Shown here in pieces: positions 16,464 to 24,408 of a DNA stretch of 34,001 nt. The stretch is from positions 1-34,001 of the forward strand of contig JANXYR010000015.1 in assembly GCA_025355965.1 (NCBI GenBank), given 5' to 3'. Position 1 is the first letter of the stretch, and each line of letters opens with the position of its first letter. The notes under the pieces are model-generated. The model was not told the DNA's origin, did no database searches, and saw only the letters and a list, made by a program, of their open reading frames with translations. The stretch comes from Geobacteraceae bacterium (GTDB lineage Bacteria > Desulfobacterota > Desulfuromonadia > Geobacterales > Pseudopelobacteraceae). The position numbers and the translations under genes were made by a program.

Positions 16464-18284
16464 TTACGGTCTTACCGCAGCGCGGTCAATTTCAGCAAGT
16501 TTAGCTATAACGCGATCTGCAAGCGGTTGAGAGTCCGTTAAATTTCTAAAAATTGATAAATATCCTTTATAAGCCTGAAGATGCTCTGATTCTGCGTAAA
16601 TGAGCTCAGAGAGTTCATTTGTTCGCCGTGAAAGCGCAGTCTTATCGTCTTCTGAAAGGAAATGGACTGGCTTATTCAATACTTCACTTGATCGATGCAT
16701 AACAAAACTCATGATGAAATAACGTCCATGTCTAAAGAACATGCGACGATAATATGCATCCTCTGATCGCTCCGACCCTGCAAGTATCTGATCGATAAAA
16801 CGATATATGTACACGGTTCTGCACATACGAACACCAGAAAGACTAGGCTTGAACAGCCATGAATATAAAGCGCCATCTTGATCCCAAAGCTTGCTGATAT
16901 CTTTCTTTGCTGCAACCACAAAGTCAATTGCGTTTTCAGGTTTTCGCCCTAGGGTTCTCTGTTGCAGCATTTCAGCACTAGTTAAAACAGAAAAGGACAG
17001 GCACGCAAGAGCCAGTGCCGCTTCTTCAAGTATAAATGCATCATCTCTTCTATTTTTTGCTTCAGCAGACGTCCGGTAGTGATACGTTATACCAGAAACA
17101 ATTGCTTCTTGCCGCAGTCGTTCTTGACCAGGGTCTAGAGCGGCAAAATCGACTCCTCGAACTACATTCTGGTGGTTACGAGCTTTGGTTATTCGCATGC
17201 CAATATCGTCAGGGTTATTACCTATTTCAATAATTGTAATTAGAAGCTTGGCATCAGGAGAGATAACCCCCGTCAATGCAGCATTTGCAATAGTGCCCGC
17301 CGTCTGAGCCCCATTTACAATTGAGACATTTGTAAGATTGAAATTACAGCGGCTACGAGTACCTGCTGCTTGTGTAATTGATTCAGCAATCGCTGTTAGC
17401 CCGTTATTCATGTAAAATAAGTCACCAGGTCTTCGTTGAACAGTTTCAGCAATTGCTGAATTCACTGTTACAGAACCGAGATAATGACGAAGATTTTTCT
17501 CAAATAAAGATTTCCCGTGAGTGGAAACAAGTTGAGCCAAATTATCAGCGCTAACTTGACCATAGACCGCTTTGCGTGGAGATGGGGGGGATGGTATATG
17601 CACCCAATTTTCCAGAGTAATTCGAGCGGTGACAGTTGACGGAGTTTGTTCGGCTATTAACCACCCGTGAACCTTAGAAAGGCCATACCATTCCCAACCT
17701 AATCGGGGACTTACCGCATTAATCTCAGTCTTTAGTGCATCCAGATCGTTAATTACATGAGGGCCAAGGATGTTTCCCAAAAAGACAAGAGCAACATCTA
17801 ATATCACTCCAGGCGTGTCTAGGGCTTCCTCGATTTCATCAAGCCGCCGCTGGAAATGATCATTAAACTCGGGAAATCTTCGATTAATTAGAGCATTGAT
17901 GCCATTTATCGTTTTTAGATTTTCAGCCTGCGATGGAGCCGTTCCAGTCCGCTTAAACTTTGACTGCACGAGAAACAAGCGACTGTTGCTTCGGTCATAA
18001 TATAATGCGTCAATGCCACCGTCATTATCATCATCAGTTACCGCCCCGGCCGCCACAGCGTCATCCAAGTCAGCAAGGCTTACAAGAGTATATGCCGCCA
18101 GTGCACGAGTAAGACGATCCGTATCATGTTGCGCATCATCCCAAGCAGCCCTTTGTGGCTTGTCAATCCTGGGGACAAAAGGAAAGAAGCGACGTCGAAG
18201 TGCTGTCTCAATTTGGGCAACCTGCTCTTCTTGTGTTGGTGGCATAGGCTTAGGCTGCCCTCCCTCTAATATTGATAACTGCAT
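16464..18284 (-). CDS. AIPR-family (abortive infection phage resistance) protein
   Basis: The 606-residue protein carries the AIPR signature: FYMNNGLTAIAES near residue 290 followed by FNLTNVSIVNGAQTAGTI near residue 312. The N-terminal part has a restriction-endonuclease-like strand pair GGIDALYY...LFLVQSKFK (Asp near 92, Gln-x-Lys near 107-109), as in other nuclease-fold defence proteins. AIPR was defined from phage abortive infection genes such as AbiR-related products; the mechanism of most members is not known. The ATG at 18282-18284 has AAGGA 8 bases upstream and is preferred over an in-frame TTG two codons earlier. It sits between the DUF262 gene (161-bp gap) and Mod, on the same strand. 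Confidence 0.85.
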   Translation of the reverse strand: MQLSILEGGQPKPMPPTQEEQVAQIETALRRRFFPFVPRIDKPQRAAWDDAQHDTDRLTRALAAYTLVSLADLDDAVAAGAVTDDDNDGGIDALYYDRSNSRLFLVQSKFKRTGTAPSQAENLKTINGINALINRRFPEFNDHFQRRLDEIEEALDTPGVILDVALVFLGNILGPHVINDLDALKTEINAVSPRLGWEWYGLSKVHGWLIAEQTPSTVTARITLENWVHIPSPPSPRKAVYGQVSADNLAQLVSTHGKSLFEKNLRHYLGSVTVNSAIAETVQRRPGDLFYMNNGLTAIAESITQAAGTRSRCNFNLTNVSIVNGAQTAGTIANAALTGVISPDAKLLITIIEIGNNPDDIGMRITKARNHQNVVRGVDFAALDPGQERLRQEAIVSGITYHYRTSAEAKNRRDDAFILEEAALALACLSFSVLTSAEMLQQRTLGRKPENAIDFVVAAKKDISKLWDQDGALYSWLFKPSLSGVRMCRTVYIYRFIDQILAGSERSEDAYYRRMFFRHGRYFIMSFVMHRSSEVLNKPVHFLSEDDKTALSRRTNELSELIYAESEHLQAYKGYLSIFRNLTDSQPLADRVIAKLAEIDRAAVRP

Positions 18285-18360
18285 TATCAATTCCTTCCAA
18301 GCTCTTTAAACCATACAAGGTGTTCATTGTTAATCGTTTAAAAACTCCATTTCTGTTGTT

Positions 18361-18421
18361 TCATGAAATCCTCAAGATTGACGCATGGTATGTATGACTG
18401 ATACTGGTTCGGATTTCATGA
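18361..18421. promoter_or_regulatory. Perfect 11-bp inverted repeat between the DUF262 and AIPR genes
   Basis: TCATGAAATCC at 18361-18371 is perfectly repeated in inverse as GGATTTCATGA at 18411-18421, 39 bases apart. The left arm also contains the palindrome TTTCATGAAA (18359-18368). It lies in the only sizeable gap of the defence cluster, upstream of AIPR. It may be a pair of operator half-sites for an internal promoter or a hairpin. No T-run follows on the minus strand, so a simple terminator is unlikely. Confidence 0.45.
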
Positions 18422-18445
18422 TATTCCTTTTTATTGAGTAATGTA

Positions 18446-20125
18446 TTAAACATCCTCAAAAGTCGGATTCAGCTTATTATTTAACGCATTAGCAATTGTC
18501 ACAGATCTGCACTTTATGAATCTTTGGTAGTTGTCATCAGTGATGCCAAAACGTCCTATATTGCCAATGAAGTGAGTTTTTAAGCCATTTGACAACTTGG
18601 TATTGCTTTCCGAAAATTTACCGATATACACACTCGGTGCTTTGGCTTTAATCTTGTTGTTTGAAGCTGCATCTATCAAAGTAATGTTTGCAACGAGGTT
18701 TGCTTCTTCTCCAGGTGCATGTTTTCGTAGGTATTCTTTTGGGAAAAAATGATGGTAATTCTTGCTAGATGCAATCTTCAAATGTGAGTTATCGAGAATA
18801 ACATCTGCATCATCATCAAAATTTCTTGGTTTCTGTGAAGCAAATAAGCAGAGAAGCGCTTTGACAAATGAATTGCCGGCTGAAAACCATGTTTCGGAAA
18901 TCACATCAGCACTGATTTGCAGTTCATCCGAGTGATAACGTGGTTTCCTCCCCTTTATAATGGAATTCATCTTCTTCAAGTCTTCACCAATTTTTGTTTC
19001 AGTTGCTGAGCTGTATCTGGACGTAAGGCTCACCCAATAAAAAAATTGCTCAAGCAGCTTGGCCTGAATATTGTTGGGCTTTTGGTTTTTATTTTTATGG
19101 AAGAAATATGTCAATGGAACAAGAAGTGCTGGATATGGCAGTAACTGTGAAACTGGTATGCGTAATGTTGTCCTCAGGAAATTGACGGTAGTAAACACCG
19201 AGCTTTCCATGTTTTTCCAATTATCTATAAATACATCACGGCGAATCTTGAGAATGTCCTTAGCTCTCACGCTTTCAAGAATGATTGCTGCGACAGCTTG
19301 CATCACCGTACTTGCTGGAATTGTGTCGTATTTAGCTTTCTCAAGATAGTCTGCTGATTTGTCCGTTCCGTAACATAGCTCCTCGTATTTTTGTGCAAGA
19401 TCAAAACCCTTCTTTTCATCGTAGGTCATTGCAACCATTATTTCAAAAAGGGTGAGTGGTTTGCCGCCAGTGTTGATACGGGTAAACACGTCGCATGCTA
19501 TTTCAATTGGATAATCCTTTATTGTTATTGTTGGGAAATCATACGTAGTTAGCTTGTTCTTATAATCCTCAACAAGTCCGGCCTTCTCATCGGAAAGTCC
19601 TTTGAAAAGAATTCGCATATTTTTACTAAGAAGGTCATGTACGGCTACGTAGTCCTTGCCTTCTTCTTGTTCGGTAACGGCAATCTGCTCATCAGAGACT
19701 GCATCGTAGTCAAGGTTGATAAATATATCTCTATAATCAATTTCCTTACCATCCTTTGTAATCCTCAATCCTTTTCTGATCGCATAAAGCGATGTAATGC
19801 GCTGCTGTCCATCAAGAATATATTGTGCGTAGTCACCAGTTGGAGTTTCTGGCAGTTTATGATGGCCAATCTCTTTGTAAGAACGAAGCGTATCTCGTGT
19901 CTTCCAGAGAATGAATGTTCCTATCGGGTATCCTTTGAGAATGCTATCGATAAGCTTTGCAGTTTGCTCTTTATCCCAGACAAATTCTCGTTGAAACATT
20001 GGTAGCTTAATCTGCCCTGAATCAATTTCCAGGAAAAGGGCTTCGTACTTTTTGTTTTGGTTTTCAGGGCGCAATAGCACCTTGGGTTCTTTTCCCTTTA
20101 CATCCGTTTCAGTTTTATTAGACAT
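18446..20125 (-). CDS. DUF262/HNH (GmrSD-like) nuclease
   Basis: The 559-residue protein joins an N-terminal DUF262 domain to a C-terminal HNH-like DUF1524-type region. DUF262 is shown by LPMFQREFVWDKEQTAKLID (about 41-60), KGYPIGTFILWK and the nucleotide-binding ILDGQQRITSLYA (DGQQR 105-109). The HNH part contains YHHFFPKEYLRKH (about 457-469), then NLVANITLIDAASNNKIKAK with the expected asparagines. In GmrSD enzymes the same pair uses NTP hydrolysis to cut DNA with modified cytosines; in others (for example SspE) it senses phosphorothioate. The target here is unknown. A ribosome-binding site GAAGGGG precedes the ATG. It lies 42 bases after the SNF2 helicase gene, so co-transcription is likely. 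Confidence 0.85.
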   Translation of the reverse strand: MSNKTETDVKGKEPKVLLRPENQNKKYEALFLEIDSGQIKLPMFQREFVWDKEQTAKLIDSILKGYPIGTFILWKTRDTLRSYKEIGHHKLPETPTGDYAQYILDGQQRITSLYAIRKGLRITKDGKEIDYRDIFINLDYDAVSDEQIAVTEQEEGKDYVAVHDLLSKNMRILFKGLSDEKAGLVEDYKNKLTTYDFPTITIKDYPIEIACDVFTRINTGGKPLTLFEIMVAMTYDEKKGFDLAQKYEELCYGTDKSADYLEKAKYDTIPASTVMQAVAAIILESVRAKDILKIRRDVFIDNWKNMESSVFTTVNFLRTTLRIPVSQLLPYPALLVPLTYFFHKNKNQKPNNIQAKLLEQFFYWVSLTSRYSSATETKIGEDLKKMNSIIKGRKPRYHSDELQISADVISETWFSAGNSFVKALLCLFASQKPRNFDDDADVILDNSHLKIASSKNYHHFFPKEYLRKHAPGEEANLVANITLIDAASNNKIKAKAPSVYIGKFSESNTKLSNGLKTHFIGNIGRFGITDDNYQRFIKCRSVTIANALNNKLNPTFEDV

Positions 20126-20167
20126 GGCTTACACCCCTTCGATAATTATCTTTCCTATTTCATTAAT

Positions 20168-23020
20168 CTATTTCAGACTCCAGCGGACTGAAAACAGCTT
20201 GTGTTCAACGATTTGCTGTTTAAGCCTAGCTTCCACGTCCTCAATCAATCCTTCTTTACGGCTATCAATCTCATCCTGAGCCTCGAACAAGGTCCGCCGC
20301 TTGGTATTGCGCTTTTTCTCCAGCTCCTTGATGTCCTTTTGGGCCTTCAGTTTCTCATCAAGCTTAAGGATCTTCTTTGATTCAGTCTTCTGGAACTTGA
20401 TCTCTCGATCCAGTTCTTTTAACTCGTATTCCAGGCCGCTCTTCAGGTCATCAGCCCACTTCTCCAGCTTTTCCATTTCCTCATCGAAAAAAACCGAGTT
20501 TCTGGCACTGATCGCTTCAATGATCCGACCTTTACCAGAATCGAATATCCGCTGGAGCTGATCGCTGCATGGAATGTTACTTATTTGTTCATTACATGTC
20601 CCCGGTAACGAAAACAGTCTCTGTGATTGTTCATCATCAAGAACGGTTCCGTCATCAGTGATAGCAGAAAAGATCAGGTGATCTTCTTCCTCAAAAGACT
20701 CCACCGATAACCTGGCAAGTGACAAATAACCAGACGATCCGACTAAAGGTTCCAGGATGGATATCTTTGATGGATGGCTGGAATAGTCGAAGGCAATCTC
20801 TGCATGCGGCAACTTCTTGGTGCCAGCATTATCCAGAATGTGCTGTGCCAGGGGATGCCCGATTCTGAATATGTGGCTGTCTTCTACGTGTCTCCCCATT
20901 CGGTACAGACCGAGCGGGATAGTCTCACCTGTGAAGGGATTATTCTTAAGCTGGAAAGTATTCTCATCTGCGTGAAAATTGGCATACTGGTGGAGCGCAT
21001 ACTTGGCAAGCTCCCAGAGCCAGTTTTCATACTTATTCAGATAGTCGGTGCTTTCCTTGAGATTGACACGCAGCTTTTCGTGTACCTCTTCATCGAAGTT
21101 TTCCAGAAGCTTTTTACGGGTAAGCTTCATGCTCTCGTCGATCTCGGTTTCCAGCTCACGCTGCAACTCGTCGAATGATGACTGAATCTCTTCCGGTGAA
21201 CGACAATCCTGATAAATTTTGACAATCCGCTTTTCGAAGTCCACGCCAGACTCAATACTACCCAAAACCTCATCACTGGCACCAAAAACCCCATCGAACA
21301 GGGCAAACTTCTCGGCCAACAGTTCATAGACCCTTTGATCAGCTGCGTTATTCCTGTTGAGGAAGTTAACTACAACCACATCATGCTTCTGACCGTAGCG
21401 GTGACAGCGTCCAATGCGTTGCTCAATTCGCTGCGGATTCCAGGGGAGATCGTAATTGACCACCAGTGAGCAGAATTGCAGGTTGATGCCTTCTGCCGCT
21501 GCCTCGGTAGCAATCATGATCTGAGCTTCTTCTTTGAAGTAATCCACCAGTGCGGAACGCATATCAGCGGTTTTGGAACCGGATGCCCGGTCGCTGCCTT
21601 GATGCTGTTGATACCACTTCTGATAAATCTGCTTGGATTGCTCATCGCTATTGGAGCCGTTAAACAGGACGATCTTACCCTGATGCTCGGTTTCGGATAG
21701 TATCCTGACCAGATAGTTCTGAGTTCTTCGAGACTCGGTAAAGATGATGGCTTTCTTGCTCGCCCCCAGCGCTTCAGCTTTGGCAAATCCCGCCTTGAGC
21801 GCCTGTATCAAAGACTTCCCTTTAGCATTCTCTGTTATGGAGACGGCCAGATCCCTGAACGACTCAAGGTCTGTAATCTCAAGCTGGATCGCATCAACAT
21901 CCTCTTTGGTCAGTCGCTCTTCATACTCGTCTTCTTCCCATTCATCCTTGATCTCATCAAGGGTCTCAAAGTCATTGGCAAGTTCATCCTCTACTGGTAC
22001 CTGGATCTCGGCATTCTTCAGCTTTGCTTTCAGTCTCAACACGATCGAGTCCAAAGCACCGGCAATGGCGAAGGTGGACGAAGCCAGAAGCTTGCGTAAT
22101 ACGAGTGTCATCAATGAACGTTGGCTGGCTGGCAGTGCCTGAAGGTTATCCCGACGTAGATACTCAGACACCAGGTCGTAAAGAACTGTTTCGTCTTTGG
22201 TAGGAATGAATTCCTGGGTGATAGGAATCCTGTTGGTGTACTTAATGTACTCCAGTACCTGTCGCCGCAAGGTTCGTTTGCAGATAGGTGCAATACGAGC
22301 TTTCAGGTCGTCGAAGTTAATCTCGTTACTCAGACGGGCAAACTGGTTCTTATAACTTTTGATGTCGCCGAAGATGTAATCGTCAATGAAACCGACCAGC
22401 CCGTACAGCTCCATGAGGGAATTTTGTAAAGGGGTGGCGGTGAGCAGGAGCTTTGGTGCGTGTGCAAGGGCTTCCTTGAGGGCACGGGCGATCTTGTTGG
22501 AGGTCTTATACACATTACGAAGTCGGTGGGCTTCATCAATAACCACTAAGTCCCATTTGACAACCTTGACCTGTTCGGACTTGTTCCGGGCGAACTGGTA
22601 GGAGGTAATGATGATTTCATTCTGCTCAAAGGGATTGCGCTTACCCTGTTTGATTTCCTGATTGAATGACTTGGATTCGAGGATGGTTGACGGGAGAAAG
22701 AACTTTTCCAGCAACTCCTGGTTCCACTGTTTGCGGAGGCTGGATGGGACAATGATGAGGATTTTCCGCTTCCGCTCGGCCCATATCTGGGAAAGAACTA
22801 TACCTGCTTCAATGGTTTTACCCAAACCGACTTCATCTGCCAGGATAGCGCCACGAGAGAGGGGGGATCTAAACGCAAACAGAGCTGCATCAACCTGATG
22901 GGGGTTCAGGTCTACCTGTGCGTCTGCCAAAGAAGCGGTCAGCTTTTCAAGACTATCTGAGGAGCAACGTTTGGTCAGCTCGTGGGCGTAGTATTTGGCG
23001 TGATAGTCGGTGAGCTGCAT
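20168..23020 (-). CDS. SNF2/RapA-type helicase of a defence cluster
   Basis: The 950-residue protein is an SNF2-family translocase. LNPHQVDAALFAF is the Q-motif-like entry, ADEVGLGKTIEAG (GLGKT 65-69) motif I, VIDEAHRLRN (162-165) motif II, LLTATPLQNSLMELYGL motif III, and EAAAEGINLQFC with WNPQRIEQRIGRCHRYGQ motifs V-VI. A long acidic segment (about residues 350-385) separates the lobes. The last 100 residues are a predicted coiled coil (KKILKLDEKLKAQKDIKELE). Related helicases occur beside type III-like Mod/Res pairs and as DrmD of DISARM, but no other DISARM gene is present here. It is the first gene of the minus-strand cluster and diverges from the recombinase operon. Confidence 0.88.
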   Translation of the reverse strand: MQLTDYHAKYYAHELTKRCSSDSLEKLTASLADAQVDLNPHQVDAALFAFRSPLSRGAILADEVGLGKTIEAGIVLSQIWAERKRKILIIVPSSLRKQWNQELLEKFFLPSTILESKSFNQEIKQGKRNPFEQNEIIITSYQFARNKSEQVKVVKWDLVVIDEAHRLRNVYKTSNKIARALKEALAHAPKLLLTATPLQNSLMELYGLVGFIDDYIFGDIKSYKNQFARLSNEINFDDLKARIAPICKRTLRRQVLEYIKYTNRIPITQEFIPTKDETVLYDLVSEYLRRDNLQALPASQRSLMTLVLRKLLASSTFAIAGALDSIVLRLKAKLKNAEIQVPVEDELANDFETLDEIKDEWEEDEYEERLTKEDVDAIQLEITDLESFRDLAVSITENAKGKSLIQALKAGFAKAEALGASKKAIIFTESRRTQNYLVRILSETEHQGKIVLFNGSNSDEQSKQIYQKWYQQHQGSDRASGSKTADMRSALVDYFKEEAQIMIATEAAAEGINLQFCSLVVNYDLPWNPQRIEQRIGRCHRYGQKHDVVVVNFLNRNNAADQRVYELLAEKFALFDGVFGASDEVLGSIESGVDFEKRIVKIYQDCRSPEEIQSSFDELQRELETEIDESMKLTRKKLLENFDEEVHEKLRVNLKESTDYLNKYENWLWELAKYALHQYANFHADENTFQLKNNPFTGETIPLGLYRMGRHVEDSHIFRIGHPLAQHILDNAGTKKLPHAEIAFDYSSHPSKISILEPLVGSSGYLSLARLSVESFEEEDHLIFSAITDDGTVLDDEQSQRLFSLPGTCNEQISNIPCSDQLQRIFDSGKGRIIEAISARNSVFFDEEMEKLEKWADDLKSGLEYELKELDREIKFQKTESKKILKLDEKLKAQKDIKELEKKRNTKRRTLFEAQDEIDSRKEGLIEDVEARLKQQIVEHKLFSVRWSLK

Positions 23021-23333
23021 TTATGAATAGACTGCCTCCTGGCATTAAACAAACAAACATAAAATCATTGAACTTTCATAGCAGATTCAACCGGTATAAT
23101 CCACAGGAAAGCCTCTTCATTAAAGCAATCAAGGAGACATTGTTGTTGGCAGCAAGGGTGTCACATAAGCATGTCAGAATATGTTTTGTAGAATACATTC
23201 TCCAATACACCATTAAAGATAACTGCAGAACGATAATACATTGCAGGGTGGCGACAACTGAATGGAGATATGATTCAGAAGAGATAATGGATGGAATAAA
23301 AAATAGTTATTGACGTAACAACATTAGAAGATT
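23021..23333. other. Divergent intergenic region between defence cluster and recombinase operon
   Basis: This 313-bp stretch should hold the promoters of both operons. A 96-codon frame on the plus strand (23023-23313) spans it but overlaps the helicase start, lacks a ribosome-binding site and resembles nothing I know, so I do not call it a gene. The sequence is AT-rich. No attachment site or tRNA is visible. Confidence 0.5.
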
Positions 23334-23338
23334 ATGGT
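23310..23338 (+). promoter_or_regulatory. Possible sigma70 promoter of the recombinase operon
   Basis: TTGACG at 23310-23315 is followed after 17 bases by TATGGT at 23333-23338. If used, transcription would start near 23345, after the first possible ATG (23334), which supports the ATG at 23403 as the real start of the HTH-ATPase gene. The -10 match is weak. Confidence 0.3.
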
Positions 23339-23402
23339 CAAAACAGAGCGGTTATTAGCCGCTAAAAAAGCGAATAAAATTCGCATTAAGGATGGAAGCA
23401 TA

Positions 23403-24365
23403 ATGATCGAACCAAATCAGTTAAAGTTGCTTCGAGAAAGATTGGGGTTGTCATCACAAAAAGCTGCAGAGATTGTGGGAATATCAGCTCGTCAATGGCA
23501 AAAATATGAACATGATGACAATGTCAATATTCCAGAAAACGTGCTGGAATTCTTTTGTCTCAAGTTGCAGTTACCATTTCCTCTTGTCGATGATAAGGGA
23601 GCCTTATTTAATATTGGTCATGCCAAGACTATTGTAATTACATCAGAGTCTGGCGGATGCGGTAAGACTTCACTGTCAAGTGATATTGGTATTTTACTAA
23701 TGAAAGAAAAGTATCGAGTTCTTTTGATCGATGCTTCGTATTTACAAAAAGAAAATAAAAAAAGAATATCAACTCTTAAACGAGTCAGAGAATGTCATGG
23801 TGATTTAAAGCTAGATTATCCAGAAGTAAAAACTCTGGATGAAGTTGAAGGCGATATAGAAAGGATTATGACTATATTCGATTACATAATCATTGATGCT
23901 CGTTACGAATTTATAGATTTAATAAAATCTATAATGTATTTAAATATTGTAATAGTACCAACATTTATTTTACCTAAAGAAATCAAATCAACTATCAAAA
24001 TAATTAAAAATGCTAGATACGAAAAAAATATAACAAACATACACACATTAATAATTGGGTATGATCCATGTTATTCAGTAAACGCGTATGAAGTAATTAA
24101 TAGCAATCAAATCATTGAAAAAATATCAAAACACAATGATGAAATGTATGAAAACGCTGAGATGCTATTTGAAAATATAATTAGCAATAATATTGATGTA
24201 TTTGATGCATTTACAACTGTTGCATACAAAAGAAAGCTGGAAAGTGAATCATTTAAAAATAGCGTAACGTTATTACACCAATCACCTAATTGCTGGGCTG
24301 TAAAAGAACTAAAAAGTATTAAAAATGAAATAAAGCGAAAGATCTATGTAGGCTCAACCAACTGA
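23403..24365 (+). CDS. HTH domain fused to a ParA/MinD-like ATPase
   Basis: The product has two parts. Residues 1-60 form an XRE-type helix-turn-helix: QLKLLRERLGLSSQKAAEIV, then GISARQWQKYEHD. From residue 77 a P-loop ATPase follows: IVITSESGGCGKTSLSSDIG (catalytic Lys at 88), a strand VLLIDAS, and a Walker B-like strand YIIIDARYEF. The fold suggests ParA/MinD, but the signature lysine of the deviant Walker A motif (KGGxGKT) is Ser. The C-terminal 150 residues are rich in Ile, Asn and Lys and unrecognised. I prefer the ATG at 23403 (AAGGATGG upstream) over 23334. The gene is strikingly AT-rich compared with the backbone. It heads the recombinase operon, so it may regulate it or help position or partition the element. 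Confidence 0.65.
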   Translation: MIEPNQLKLLRERLGLSSQKAAEIVGISARQWQKYEHDDNVNIPENVLEFFCLKLQLPFPLVDDKGALFNIGHAKTIVITSESGGCGKTSLSSDIGILLMKEKYRVLLIDASYLQKENKKRISTLKRVRECHGDLKLDYPEVKTLDEVEGDIERIMTIFDYIIIDARYEFIDLIKSIMYLNIVIVPTFILPKEIKSTIKIIKNARYEKNITNIHTLIIGYDPCYSVNAYEVINSNQIIEKISKHNDEMYENAEMLFENIISNNIDVFDAFTTVAYKRKLESESFKNSVTLLHQSPNCWAVKELKSIKNEIKRKIYVGSTN

Positions 24366-24408
24366 GTGATTATGTCTCAATATTATGATTGATATCTGGA
24401 GTGATACG

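Noticed and set aside
9394..23020. DISARM or BREX system
   Set aside because: The SNF2 helicase and a methyltransferase are compatible with DISARM, but no DUF1998 or phospholipase D gene is present; no PglZ or BrxC-like gene is seen for BREX. The methyltransferase is of the type III Mod kind.
23023..23313. A 96-codon plus-strand frame in the divergent intergenic region
   Set aside because: It overlaps the helicase start region, has no ribosome-binding site and no recognisable sequence pattern, so it is more likely the promoter region.
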